Origin: a virus
Virus record (IMG/VR): IMGVR_UViG_3300020162_000556
Coordinates: 1-30,602 of that record
DNA: 30,602 nucleotides
Reading direction: 5' to 3' (one strand)
The position numbers and the translations under genes were made by a program. Below the pieces are notes generated by a model. That model saw only the letters and a list, made by a program, of their open reading frames with translations, made no database searches and was not told the origin of the DNA. Shown here piece after piece: positions 21,335 through 28,113 of the stretch. Each line of letters opens with the position of its first letter. The stretch's first letter is position 1.

Positions 21335-23295
21335 GTTATACTCCTGCAAGTATTATAGCTAGTTTGGGATTGATCAAAGGTGATGGATTAAATCTCGATA
21401 GCATTACTAACTCTACAACAAGTTTTAGTTCTTCTGCTTTGCCGGCAAAATTTAAACTATGTGTTACTGCGGCTGCGGCCGCAGGTACAGCAAACAGTAC
21501 CGCAGTATTGGCCATTGGTGGAGACTTATTGCCTGGTATGCTGGGTAGTGTGCCAGTAGATGCTGCCGCATCATTAGCTAGTTCGGGATTTACTGGAAAA
21601 ACATTTGCCGAAGCCGCACAAGGACAAGCTGAGAAGATATTTCCCAGTGGCGATATCAGTAGTTTTGTACAAAATATGGGTAAAGCGTCTGGTGCGGCTG
21701 CGATGGCTGGTGATTTACTCAAAGCCGCACAGACAGTAAGCACAATGGGATTTAATGAGTTTGGTGCTGGTATTACTAAAATTAGCGACCTGGCAACTGG
21801 TGGGCTAGGAAAACTAAGCATGGTGGCTGGTGTTGGCCTTAAAGAGCTGGGCACACAAATGCAAAAATTAGGATCTTCTGAAAACTTATCAGCCTTGACA
21901 GACGCAAAATCAGCTATCTCTACTGGATTAAACACACTAACCACACAAGCCGGTGCGGCATTGGATGGGGTTACATCCATGGGCAGTAAGTTAAGTGGGT
22001 TAGCCGGTGGCGCAATGGGTGAAATCAGCAAGGCAGTAAGTGGTGCAACTGGGGCTTTGGGCGGTGCAATGAGTTCAGTAACTGGTGCGATAGGCGGCAG
22101 TGCTAACATGCTTGGTGCCGCCGGATCGTTAATGACCAATGCTCAAGCGCAACAAGTACAGGGTCTATTGGATTTTAAAAACAATGTAGGAAATGCCATC
22201 AATGTATCGGCTAATTTAATAGGCAAAGGTCTGGGAGCAGTTGGTGGGTTAATGCCAAAATTATCAGATGCTGGATTGCCTACCATACCAGCAGACCTAA
22301 AAGAATTTGCTGGTAATACGTTTGCTGTAGGCAAAGCCAGCAACATATTGAGCACTATTAATGCACCAACAGACTTGGCGTCAATTAAATCTGCATTAAA
22401 TATTGATCCATCAGTAATAATGACCAGTGCTAAAGATTTACTTGACCCTGTTGCAATGGTGCCAGAACTAAACAACTTTTTAGATACCAACATCTATGGG
22501 CAGATGCCTAAATTGTTAAACAGTATACCAGGTGGAGAGAATATAGCTGACCCGCAACAGTTGGGTGAAATGTTAGCTCAACTGGAAGATGTGCCAGCAA
22601 CAGATGCATTAGATGCCGCCCCTAATTTTGTTGAAATTGAAGATTTGACTGATTTAGCGGATGTTTTGCCAGAAGCAGATTCACCAGATGGGAATATTAC
22701 TACCGCAGATTTAATAGGTATAGTCGGTGGCGGACCAATTGCAGTAATCTTAAATGCGGCAAAAACTGCCAATGATAAGTTAGCGAGTACCACACAAGCA
22801 CAAACGATTTCAACATTGTTAACACAATTACAGTCTGATTTGGCTGCCGCTGGTGCCGGTAATTGGACTACTACGGCCATGGGGGTTGCGTATTCTGGAT
22901 ATCCAAGTGGTAGATCCATAGCTGATTATAAGACATTGATAGAAACCCAGATGAACTCAATCTTATCCAGTAGCAGTGGAGAAGTGGCAGAGTTAGCAAC
23001 AACATTGGGAGAAAGTTTTAGCAGAGCGGCTGGGAAATTAACTAAACAAATTTCTGGACTAAGTAAGATGGGGGTTGATTTAACAGAAGTACAAACTGGT
23101 AGCCTAATGCCAGTTATTGGTTTTGGTCGTGGTTTAGCCGACATGGCCAAACAACCAGGCAACGAAGCTATTTTGGTTGCCATGTGTAGTGATGATGCAG
23201 TGGGTCAAGCATTAAAATTGCACATAGTAGAGAAGAAAAACCTAGCAGTTTTGGAGAAATTTGGCATGAGCCCGCCAAATGTTTTTAAATTTTAG
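21331..23295 (+). CDS. Large Ala/Gly/Ser-rich protein, probable baseplate or tail structural protein
   Basis: A 654-residue protein with very few aromatic or cysteine residues. The first 310 residues are small-residue rich, with repeating helical segments (LAGGAMGEISKAVSGATGALG and similar); the C-terminal half is more ordinary, ending in LHIVEKKNLAVLEKFGMSPP. There is no signal peptide. Gene order (PAAR, M15 peptidase, this gene, all overlapping or close) supports a baseplate-hub or spike-associated role. The Ala/Gly-rich helical first half could also suit a short tape-measure-like or injected protein. No catalytic motif is seen. Reverse frames opposite are long only because of this composition. 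Confidence 0.55.
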   Translation: MSYTPASIIASLGLIKGDGLNLDSITNSTTSFSSSALPAKFKLCVTAAAAAGTANSTAVLAIGGDLLPGMLGSVPVDAAASLASSGFTGKTFAEAAQGQAEKIFPSGDISSFVQNMGKASGAAAMAGDLLKAAQTVSTMGFNEFGAGITKISDLATGGLGKLSMVAGVGLKELGTQMQKLGSSENLSALTDAKSAISTGLNTLTTQAGAALDGVTSMGSKLSGLAGGAMGEISKAVSGATGALGGAMSSVTGAIGGSANMLGAAGSLMTNAQAQQVQGLLDFKNNVGNAINVSANLIGKGLGAVGGLMPKLSDAGLPTIPADLKEFAGNTFAVGKASNILSTINAPTDLASIKSALNIDPSVIMTSAKDLLDPVAMVPELNNFLDTNIYGQMPKLLNSIPGGENIADPQQLGEMLAQLEDVPATDALDAAPNFVEIEDLTDLADVLPEADSPDGNITTADLIGIVGGGPIAVILNAAKTANDKLASTTQAQTISTLLTQLQSDLAAAGAGNWTTTAMGVAYSGYPSGRSIADYKTLIETQMNSILSSSSGEVAELATTLGESFSRAAGKLTKQISGLSKMGVDLTEVQTGSLMPVIGFGRGLADMAKQPGNEAILVAMCSDDAVGQALKLHIVEKKNLAVLEKFGMSPPNVFKF

Positions 23296-23324
23296 TTGAT
23301 TTTTGCTAAAATATCTGCTATTAT
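23296..23324 (+). promoter_or_regulatory. Sigma70-type promoter for the SleB lysis gene
   Basis: TTGATT (23296-23301), a 17-bp spacer, TATTAT (23319-23324), directly after the preceding stop. The RNA would start near 23331 with a 95-nt leader that can fold. Confidence 0.5.
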
Positions 23325-23327
23325 AAC

Positions 23328-23396
23328 CAAGATATGTGCTAACATATTGTAGTTTAACACTACGTTTACTATAAGTTCAGTACTTTAAATATCTTG
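23328..23396 (+). promoter_or_regulatory. Structured 5' leader (multi-stem fold)
   Basis: A perfect 8-bp pairing, CAAGATAT (23328-23335) with ATATCTTG (23389-23396), encloses GTAGT-TTAAC-ACTAC (23349-23363) and TACT...AGTA (23367-23382). An alternative hairpin, ATATG...CATAT (23332-23347), excludes the closing stem. The ribosome site AGGAG follows at about 23409. The pairings are seen; regulatory function is inferred. Confidence 0.4.
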
Positions 23397-23425
23397 TCAA
23401 CCGTGAAAGAGGAGAAACAATCATA

Positions 23426-23995
23426 ATGTCTAATAAACTTATGCGAAGCACTACCGCATTATTCTTTACCATGGCCATCATTAGTATGATGTTCAATGTG
23501 AAGCTGTTCACTGATTTGGAATCTATAAAAAGTTCCTATCAAAACATCAGTATCAATTCAGTTTTTAAAAATTTAAATTTTGGTACCAAGGTTGACCAAG
23601 CTGAACTAAAATGTTTAACCGAAAACATATATTATGAAGCAGGTGGTGAAAGTTATGCGGGCAAAATCGCTGTAGCAAATGTAACTATGAATCGTCTTAA
23701 TAGTGGTCGCTATCCGAAAACTATTTGCGGTGTAGTATATGAGGGCAGTAATAACCCACGTAATATTGCATGTCAATTTAGTTGGACCTGTGATGGCTCT
23801 GCTAACCGTCCAAAAAATCCAGTTACCTGGAGTCAGAGTCAAAGCATCGCCAAGATGATGTTATCTAATGATAAAAAAGTTGCAGATATTACTGATGGAG
23901 CAGAATTTTTCCATGCCAATTATGTCAAACCAGACTGGAGTCGTGTATATACTCGTGTAGCCACAATTGATAATCATTTGTTTTACCGTAGATAA
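23426..23995 (+). CDS. SleB-type cell wall hydrolase with N-terminal membrane anchor
   Basis: A 189-residue lysis enzyme. Residues 7-24 (RSTTALFFTMAIISMMF) form a single hydrophobic helix after a basic start, so the protein is secreted or held as a signal-anchor endolysin. The catalytic domain from about 60 matches Hydrolase_2/SleB: LTENIYYEAGGES with the likely catalytic E71, then GKIAVANVTMNRL, FSWTCDG, and the end motif FFHANYVKPDWSR...NHLFYRR. SleB-like enzymes cut the glycan strands of peptidoglycan. It has its own promoter and a structured leader, so timing may be controlled separately from the tail genes. No spanin or clear holin lies next to it. Confidence 0.87.
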   Translation: MSNKLMRSTTALFFTMAIISMMFNVKLFTDLESIKSSYQNISINSVFKNLNFGTKVDQAELKCLTENIYYEAGGESYAGKIAVANVTMNRLNSGRYPKTICGVVYEGSNNPRNIACQFSWTCDGSANRPKNPVTWSQSQSIAKMMLSNDKKVADITDGAEFFHANYVKPDWSRVYTRVATIDNHLFYRR

Positions 23996-24017
23996 TATCT
24001 AGATTGCTTAAATACGA

Positions 24018-24041
24018 ATACTGTGTGCAAACATACAGTAT
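24018..24041 (+). promoter_or_regulatory. Operator-like inverted repeat
   Basis: ATACTGT (24018-24024) and ACAGTAT (24035-24041), a perfect 7-bp dyad with ten bases between. The right arm runs into the late-like octamer TATAAATT (24039-24046) before the next gene, so a bound protein would cover it. Confidence 0.4.
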
Positions 24042-24046
24042 AAATT
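24039..24046 (+). promoter_or_regulatory. Late-promoter-like octamer TATAAATT (one mismatch)
   Basis: One base off TATAAATA, 16 nt before the ATG at 24063, overlapping the right arm of a dyad. AAGGAG (24051-24056) is the ribosome site. Confidence 0.35.
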
Positions 24047-24062
24047 CACTAAGGAGCGTAAT

Positions 24063-24314
24063 ATGACTACGGCCGCAAAGAAACAAGTTCAAGAACAAGA
24101 GGTTGAAAGTGAATTAGAAGATGAGTTTGATGAGGATGAAAGTATTACTGGTGATGATTATGTTTTTATATTGCGAAGTGATGGCAGTATAAAAGGAATA
24201 ATTACACCAGATAATGATCCATTTGATGCTCCTAAATCTGTTAAGAAAATCTGTAAGATATTGGGATTAGAAAATCCCAATATGATTGGTATGGATGTGG
24301 GTCCGTTACACTAA
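24063..24314 (+). CDS. Small acidic protein of unknown function
   Basis: An 83-residue protein with a strong ribosome site (AAGGAG). Residues 1-32 are a charged, very acidic lead (VESELEDEFDEDES). The remainder is a small folded part: YVFILRSDGSIKGIITPDN, then KSVKKICKILGLENP. The RSDGSIKG strand resembles the RDGSIKFM end of the small protein at 25055. No family is recognised. A dyad lies just upstream, so the gene may be regulated. An acidic small phage protein could be a DNA mimic or a partner-binding protein, but nothing here proves it. Confidence 0.65.
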   Translation: MTTAAKKQVQEQEVESELEDEFDEDESITGDDYVFILRSDGSIKGIITPDNDPFDAPKSVKKICKILGLENPNMIGMDVGPLH

Positions 24315-24317
24315 CAC

Positions 24318-24953
24318 ATGTTGAAGGTATTACTGTTAGGGGATAGTTTTAGTGATCCAACTTGGGCAAAGAATGATTATAGTTCTTGGCCTGAGTTGTT
24401 ATCCCATAACTACACAGTCACAAATCTATCAAGACCAGGGACTAGTACTTGGTGGAGTTTTCAACAATATCAAAAATTACATAATGATTTTGACTATATA
24501 ATTTTTACCGTTACTTTACCTGATCGATATTATGCCGAGCCTGTAGATAAACATCTAAATGGTCATAGTGTCAACTATCACAGGAATGTTATATTGGAAG
24601 AAATGTATTACGAAGTCTTCCATTCACCAGCACTGAGCAATTATTTACAATCTAATATTGTAAACGATCTTACTGCGGCAAGCAATGTATTACTAGTACC
24701 TGCATTTTACGAAAGTATTCCGGCCTATACAGGGTTGAGTTTATGCTACCTAGCTGACTTGGAATCAGATTTTTACAAGGTACCCAAGCCAATTATCAAC
24801 GACAGAAAACGGAAATGCCATTTGGGTAGAGAAAATAATATTATGGTATACAACAAAATTGTATCAGCCATTGCCACTGGCACCCATATTTTAAGCCTAA
24901 ACTTCACAGATTACATAACCCCCACTGATCCCCCAGAGTTTTACTGGACGTAA
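24318..24953 (+). CDS. SGNH/GDSL hydrolase-like protein
   Basis: A 211-residue protein that begins with the family's block I: MLKVLLLGDSFSDP, with S10 as the candidate nucleophile. Block II-like LSRPGTSTWWSFQQY gives the glycine for the oxyanion hole, and the strand DYIIFTVTLPDRY follows. A late His (CHLGRENNIMVYNKI) is a possible member of the triad. Family members are esterases or acetyl-hydrolases acting on lipids, sugars or cell-surface acyl groups. There is no signal peptide. It starts four bases after the acidic protein gene. In a phage it might modify surface polysaccharide or capsule, or a host metabolite; the substrate is unknown. Confidence 0.7.
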   Translation: MLKVLLLGDSFSDPTWAKNDYSSWPELLSHNYTVTNLSRPGTSTWWSFQQYQKLHNDFDYIIFTVTLPDRYYAEPVDKHLNGHSVNYHRNVILEEMYYEVFHSPALSNYLQSNIVNDLTAASNVLLVPAFYESIPAYTGLSLCYLADLESDFYKVPKPIINDRKRKCHLGRENNIMVYNKIVSAIATGTHILSLNFTDYITPTDPPEFYWT

Positions 24954-24993
24954 GTTGTTGATTTCATTGAAGAAATTTATTTGCCTGTTTTGG

Positions 24994-25021
24994 TTGACTT
25001 CTTGATCAAATAGCGTATAAT
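24994..25021 (+). promoter_or_regulatory. Strong sigma70-type early promoter 1
   Basis: TTGACT (24994-24999), a 16-bp spacer, TATAAT (25016-25021). The -10 and leader share a spaced pattern with the promoter at 25421: TATAATA, 3 bases, ACATACA, 7 bases, AACGGAG. Confidence 0.8.
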
Positions 25022-25054
25022 AGCTACATACAGTTAGATAACGGAGCAAAGCAA

Positions 25055-25150
25055 ATGTCGTATAAAACAGTTGATGCAATTTTCATATACTGTTATGCAA
25101 TGGAAGGGTTCATCCGTATCGGACGTGATGGTTCAATTAAATTCATGTAA
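25055..25150 (+). CDS. Small protein of 31 residues
   Basis: A very short gene with strong support from signals: a near-consensus promoter, GGAG (25043-25046) eight bases before the ATG, and a following ribosome site (AAGGAG) and ATG 9 nt after its stop. The product begins MSYKTVDAIFIYCYAMEGF and ends IRIGRDGSIKFM. The first part is a hydrophobic stretch of about ten residues; the end resembles the RSDGSIKG strand of the protein at 24063. It may be a small host-takeover protein or a leader peptide for the next gene. Function unknown. Confidence 0.6.
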   Translation: MSYKTVDAIFIYCYAMEGFIRIGRDGSIKFM

Positions 25151-25159
25151 GGAGAAGTT

Positions 25160-25414
25160 ATGTTAGAAATTACTACGCAAGAGATTACCAAAGTATACGA
25201 AGAAATCGGTATTCCGCAGTATGATCGTGAGCGTCATGGTTCGCTGTATGACCGCGGCAGTGCAGATGCGTATTACAGCCGTAACGCCACACCACATTGG
25301 TATCCTGCGGGGTCTTACAACGGCGTCGCAGTGACGGACTTGGATCAAGACGAAATTGCTGAATATATGCGTGGATACAACGAATGCACGGATCGCAAAG
25401 ATTGGGGTGAATAA
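25160..25414 (+). CDS. Conserved-looking small protein, 84 residues
   Basis: A soluble small protein with a strong ribosome site (AAGGAG). The pattern GSLYDRGSADAYYSR, PHWYPAGS, VTDLDQDEIAEYMRGYNE and a final DRKDWGE resembles small proteins of unknown function in phages and proteobacteria. The mix of Tyr, Arg and Asp with a final DWG suggests a compact fold; I considered relation to ribosome modulation factor, which has a similar size and a Y-x-x-GY element, but this is weak. It is in the unit led by the early promoter at 24994. Function unknown. Confidence 0.7.
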   Translation: MLEITTQEITKVYEEIGIPQYDRERHGSLYDRGSADAYYSRNATPHWYPAGSYNGVAVTDLDQDEIAEYMRGYNECTDRKDWGE

Positions 25415-25420
25415 TAGTAG

Positions 25421-25449
25421 TTGACACCGTGATCAGAAGGCTGTATAAT
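25421..25449 (+). promoter_or_regulatory. Consensus sigma70 early promoter 2
   Basis: TTGACA (25421-25426), 17-bp spacer, TATAAT (25444-25449): a perfect match in boxes and spacing, and the second copy of the shared promoter-leader pattern. It drives the small genes from 25481. Confidence 0.88.
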
Positions 25450-25480
25450 ACACACATACACTAAAGAAACGGAGAAATAA

Positions 25481-25786
25481 ATGAACCTCGAAGCTTACAA
25501 CAAATTGGTTGCGGTAGAAGCTGAAATGGCTAAAAAACTTTCCGAAATGGAAACTGAGTTTTACTCAGCTCAAAAGGCAGTTGAACGAGCCCGTAAAGAA
25601 ATTCGCAATCAGGTCCGATCTACGTTTAAGAAAGACAAGGCCACCGCAGTTATGGAATACAATGGTCGCGTTTTGAAACTGCGTATCAATAAGTTCTCGG
25701 TTGTGGTCACTGAAAACAGCAAAGAAATTGGACGTTTCCGCAATGGATATTCCGCAGAGTTTGCTTTCGCTACTGGCCAAATTTAA
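25481..25786 (+). CDS. Small coiled-coil plus beta protein of unknown function
   Basis: A 101-residue protein. Residues 1-50 form a charged helix with heptad character (LVAVEAEMAKKLSEMETEF, then AVERARKEIRNQVRS). Residues 55-100 look like a small beta unit (ATAVMEYNGRVLKLRI, then FSVVVTENSKEIGRFRNG). GGAG (25471-25474) precedes the ATG, and the RNA leader is only about 25 nt from a consensus promoter, so expression is probably early and high. No family is recognised. Confidence 0.68.
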   Translation: MNLEAYNKLVAVEAEMAKKLSEMETEFYSAQKAVERARKEIRNQVRSTFKKDKATAVMEYNGRVLKLRINKFSVVVTENSKEIGRFRNGYSAEFAFATGQI

Positions 25787-25803
25787 TTACAGGAGATCAT
25801 ACT

Positions 25804-26079
25804 ATGATGTTCACCCTAGAAATTTACAAGAAAGATGCTCGTAAAAAAACAGGCGAGCGACTTGTTGGGAAATATGATTATGATCGCAAAGATAGTGCCG
25901 CTATGGAACGTGAGATCAAAGACCTTTATCCCACTTATAAAAAAGCCGACGGTTACCGTTTTGAAATCCATGAAACGTATGTGACTAAAACAAACCTAAT
26001 GGGTGGCCGAGAGTTTACTGAGCGTTATGATACTCCTTACTATTGCAGTCCGTCCTCAGAAACTTATTGGAGCTCGTGA
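25804..26079 (+). CDS. Small basic protein of unknown function, 91 residues
   Basis: Seventeen bases after the preceding stop, with AGGAG in the gap. It is rich in Lys, Tyr, Asp and Glu. FTLEIYKKDARKKTGERLVG reads as a beta hairpin, and REIKDLYPTYKKADGYRFEI as helix then strand; the end, YYCSPSSETYWSS, is likely unstructured. There is no signal peptide, metal site or known motif. It belongs to the early-type unit led by the promoter at 25421, so a role in host takeover is possible but unproven. Confidence 0.65.
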   Translation: MMFTLEIYKKDARKKTGERLVGKYDYDRKDSAAMEREIKDLYPTYKKADGYRFEIHETYVTKTNLMGGREFTERYDTPYYCSPSSETYWSS

Positions 26080-26080
26080 G

Positions 26081-26356
26081 ATGAACAAGAGAATTGAAAA
26101 ACTTATAGTGCAGGCTGGTAACTATGTGAATGAAACATATACTGGACCGGTCCCTACAACGTTTACCGGCAACCCTGTATGGCATAAAGAGTTTGACAAA
26201 TGGACACAGTTTAACGTACAGTTCGCCGAGTTGATTGTGAGAGAATGTTTGAGCATTGTGGATGATGCTGAACGAGGTGGTAGCAATGAAGTCTGGGATA
26301 ATGCTGTAAAGTTTATTAGACGAGATTTGAAAGAACATTTTGGAGTTGAAGAATGA
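26081..26356 (+). CDS. Small protein of unknown function, 91 residues
   Basis: I place the start at ATG 26081 rather than the in-frame ATG at 26003, because GGAG (26069-26072) stands eight bases before 26081 and the longer frame would overlap the previous gene by 77 bases. The product is helical and soluble: MNKRIEKLIVQAGNYV, FDKWTQFNVQFAELIVREC, and DNAVKFIRRDLKEHFGVEE, with several Trp. The stop overlaps the next ATG by four bases. No family is recognised; it is one of the small early-type genes. Confidence 0.65.
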   Translation: MNKRIEKLIVQAGNYVNETYTGPVPTTFTGNPVWHKEFDKWTQFNVQFAELIVRECLSIVDDAERGGSNEVWDNAVKFIRRDLKEHFGVEE

Positions 26357-26565
26357 TGTGGGCATTAATGATTATTACTGCAACTGGATTACAATTCGCA
26401 GGTAACTATACCAACAAGGAATTGTGCGATCAAGCAGCCAAAGAGTGGCAAAAGCAAGCGGTTAAAGCAGCCTGTAGTCAAGTAGAATCTCCAGAGGTCG
26501 CTATGCAAAAAATGGTATCCATGATGAAATCAATGATGAAGTCTATGGATGAACGAAAAGAGTAA
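26353..26565 (+). CDS. Small protein with a hydrophobic N-terminus, possibly exported
   Basis: A 70-residue protein overlapping the previous gene (ATGATG; either ATG at 26353 or 26356 may be used). The start MMWALMIITATGLQFAGNYT is a hydrophobic stretch with small residues near TATG, which could be a signal peptide or a short membrane anchor. The rest is a helical, Met-rich segment with two Cys (LCDQAAKEW and KAACSQV), which might form a disulfide outside the cytoplasm. It ends in a Lys/Met repeat (MMKSMMKSMDERKE). Function unknown. Confidence 0.6.
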   Translation: MMWALMIITATGLQFAGNYTNKELCDQAAKEWQKQAVKAACSQVESPEVAMQKMVSMMKSMMKSMDERKE

Positions 26566-26586
26566 ACAACATTTGGGAGTTGAAAA

Positions 26587-26901
26587 ATGACAACAATTAA
26601 TCTTGAAGAAATTCCGCAAGGGGTATTGGATGACATCGCTGATTCTTTTGAAGTAGTTACCTTTGAAAATTATATGAAACCGGTAACTGCTGAATGTGAA
26701 TTCAAACGATCAAACTATCGTAGGTTCGTTGCCGACAATGTTGAAGGCTGGGTGTTAGATAGTAAAACTTTTGAATCTAAATTAATTACAGGAACTAAAA
26801 TGGAATGTTATCTTGTTCGAGGTGTTTTTGCTGCCGATACCGCAGATATCTATTCTATCCAGTCTGGTGGTATTGGGGTATCGAATTTTGGAGTTAAATA
26901 A
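26587..26901 (+). CDS. Small acidic protein of unknown function, 104 residues
   Basis: Twenty-one bases after the previous stop, with GGGAG upstream of the ATG. It is soluble and mixed: an acidic start (INLEEIPQGVLDDIAD), then alternating strands such as EVVTFENYM and GWVLDSKTFESKLITGTK, ending in a Gly-rich strand (SIQSGGIGVSNFG). No motif is recognised. Its stop overlaps the RtcB ATG by one base (TAATG), so translation of the ligase is probably coupled to it. A partner or regulator of RtcB is a possible reading, without other support. Confidence 0.6.
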   Translation: MTTINLEEIPQGVLDDIADSFEVVTFENYMKPVTAECEFKRSNYRRFVADNVEGWVLDSKTFESKLITGTKMECYLVRGVFAADTADIYSIQSGGIGVSNFGVK

Positions 26902-28100
26902 TGACTTTTAAGCAAATAATTATCGACGATACGTTACGTGTTCCGATCAAAGCGTGGACTGATCATATCGAAGACAGTGCCCGGACTCAGGCGATGAATC
27001 TGGCCAAAATGCCGTTCATACACAAGAACGGTGTGGCACTGATGCCGGACGTTCATGCCGGAATTGGTTCCACTGTGGGAAGTGTGATTGCGACTGAACA
27101 TGCGGTGATTCCTGCGGCTGTGGGTGTAGATATCGGCTGCGGAATGAACGCAGTTCGCACCAGCTTGCGAGCAGAGGATTTGCCGGATTCATTGCGTGAC
27201 ATTCGTTTACAAATTGAACGCGATGTGCCGTTGGGTGCGGGTGGAAAACATTCTGGATTTGCTTGTATGCCTGATGGATTACCCTACCCGCCTGAGCAAG
27301 TAATAGATGTGTTGTATAAAGGTGATCGTACAAAGGCGTGGGACAAGTATGGCACTCAACTGGGAACTCTGGGTTCAGGTAACCACTTTATCGAACTGTG
27401 TTTGGATGAATCGGGTGATGTTTGGATTATGTTGCACTCAGGAAGTCGCGGCATTGGTAACATGATTGGTCGTTACTTTATTGAACGTGCCAAGACTCTG
27501 ATGGAACAATATTTCATCACGTTGCCGGATCGTGATTTGGCTTATTTGCCTGATGGAACTAAGGACTTTGAGGATTACATTGCGGCGATTGGTTGGGCAC
27601 AAGCATACGCGAAAGAGAATCGCGCACAGATGATGACTACGGTTATTGCGGCTTTGCGACGACATGTTGCCAAAGAGTTTGTGATTACGCAAGAAGCGAT
27701 CAACTGTCATCATAACTATCTGGAGATTGAGAACCACTTTGGCACTAACATGTATATTACCCGCAAGGGTGCGATACGTGCCCGCAAAGGTGATTTGGGA
27801 ATCATTCCTGGTAGCATGGGAGCCAAGTCGTTTATCGTTGAAGGTTTGGGAAGTGCGGAATCCTATTGCTCTTGCAGTCACGGTGCTGGGCGTAAAATGT
27901 CACGCACTGAAGCCAAGAAGACCTTTACGGTGGCAGACTTACAAGCGCAGACGTTAGGTGTAGAGTGCAACAAGACTTCAGCGGTGCTGGATGAGATTCC
28001 TGGTGCGTATAAGGACATTGATGAGGTCATGGCGAATCAACAGGATTTGGTTATGATTCGTCATACCCTGAAGCAGGTTATGTGTGTAAAAGGAGCCTGA
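26901..28100 (+). CDS. rtcB: RNA-splicing ligase RtcB
   Basis: A 399-residue RtcB, close to the 408 of E. coli. It joins 3'-phosphate or 2',3'-cyclic-phosphate ends to 5'-OH ends with GTP and Mn2+. The metal ligands are present: D77 and C80 (GVDIGCGM), H162 (GSGNHFIE), H179 (MLHSGSRG), and the INCHHNYLE segment (H270/H271). The guanylylated H327 lies in SCSHGAGRKMSR. A role in mending tRNAs cut by host anticodon nucleases, or other RNAs cleaved as defence, is an inference; T4 does this with Pnkp and Rnl1 instead. No archease or RtcA gene is visible. Confidence 0.95.
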   Translation: MTFKQIIIDDTLRVPIKAWTDHIEDSARTQAMNLAKMPFIHKNGVALMPDVHAGIGSTVGSVIATEHAVIPAAVGVDIGCGMNAVRTSLRAEDLPDSLRDIRLQIERDVPLGAGGKHSGFACMPDGLPYPPEQVIDVLYKGDRTKAWDKYGTQLGTLGSGNHFIELCLDESGDVWIMLHSGSRGIGNMIGRYFIERAKTLMEQYFITLPDRDLAYLPDGTKDFEDYIAAIGWAQAYAKENRAQMMTTVIAALRRHVAKEFVITQEAINCHHNYLEIENHFGTNMYITRKGAIRARKGDLGIIPGSMGAKSFIVEGLGSAESYCSCSHGAGRKMSRTEAKKTFTVADLQAQTLGVECNKTSAVLDEIPGAYKDIDEVMANQQDLVMIRHTLKQVMCVKGA

Positions 28101-28113
28101 GTAGTGCGCCATC

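Noticed and set aside
21336-22139. A long open frame on the - strand (267 codons) opposite the Ala/Gly-rich structural gene
   Set aside because: It is a composition effect of GCN/GGN codons on the + strand; it has no ribosome site, promoter or recognisable protein, and all accepted genes are on +.
23328-23396. A possible tRNA: 68-nt region with a 7-8 bp closing stem
   Set aside because: The inner stems are misplaced, no 7-base anticodon loop or T-arm next to the closing stem exists, so a structured leader is the better reading.
26003-26080. Longer start for the 91-residue gene at 26081
   Set aside because: It would overlap the previous gene by 77 bases and lacks a ribosome site.
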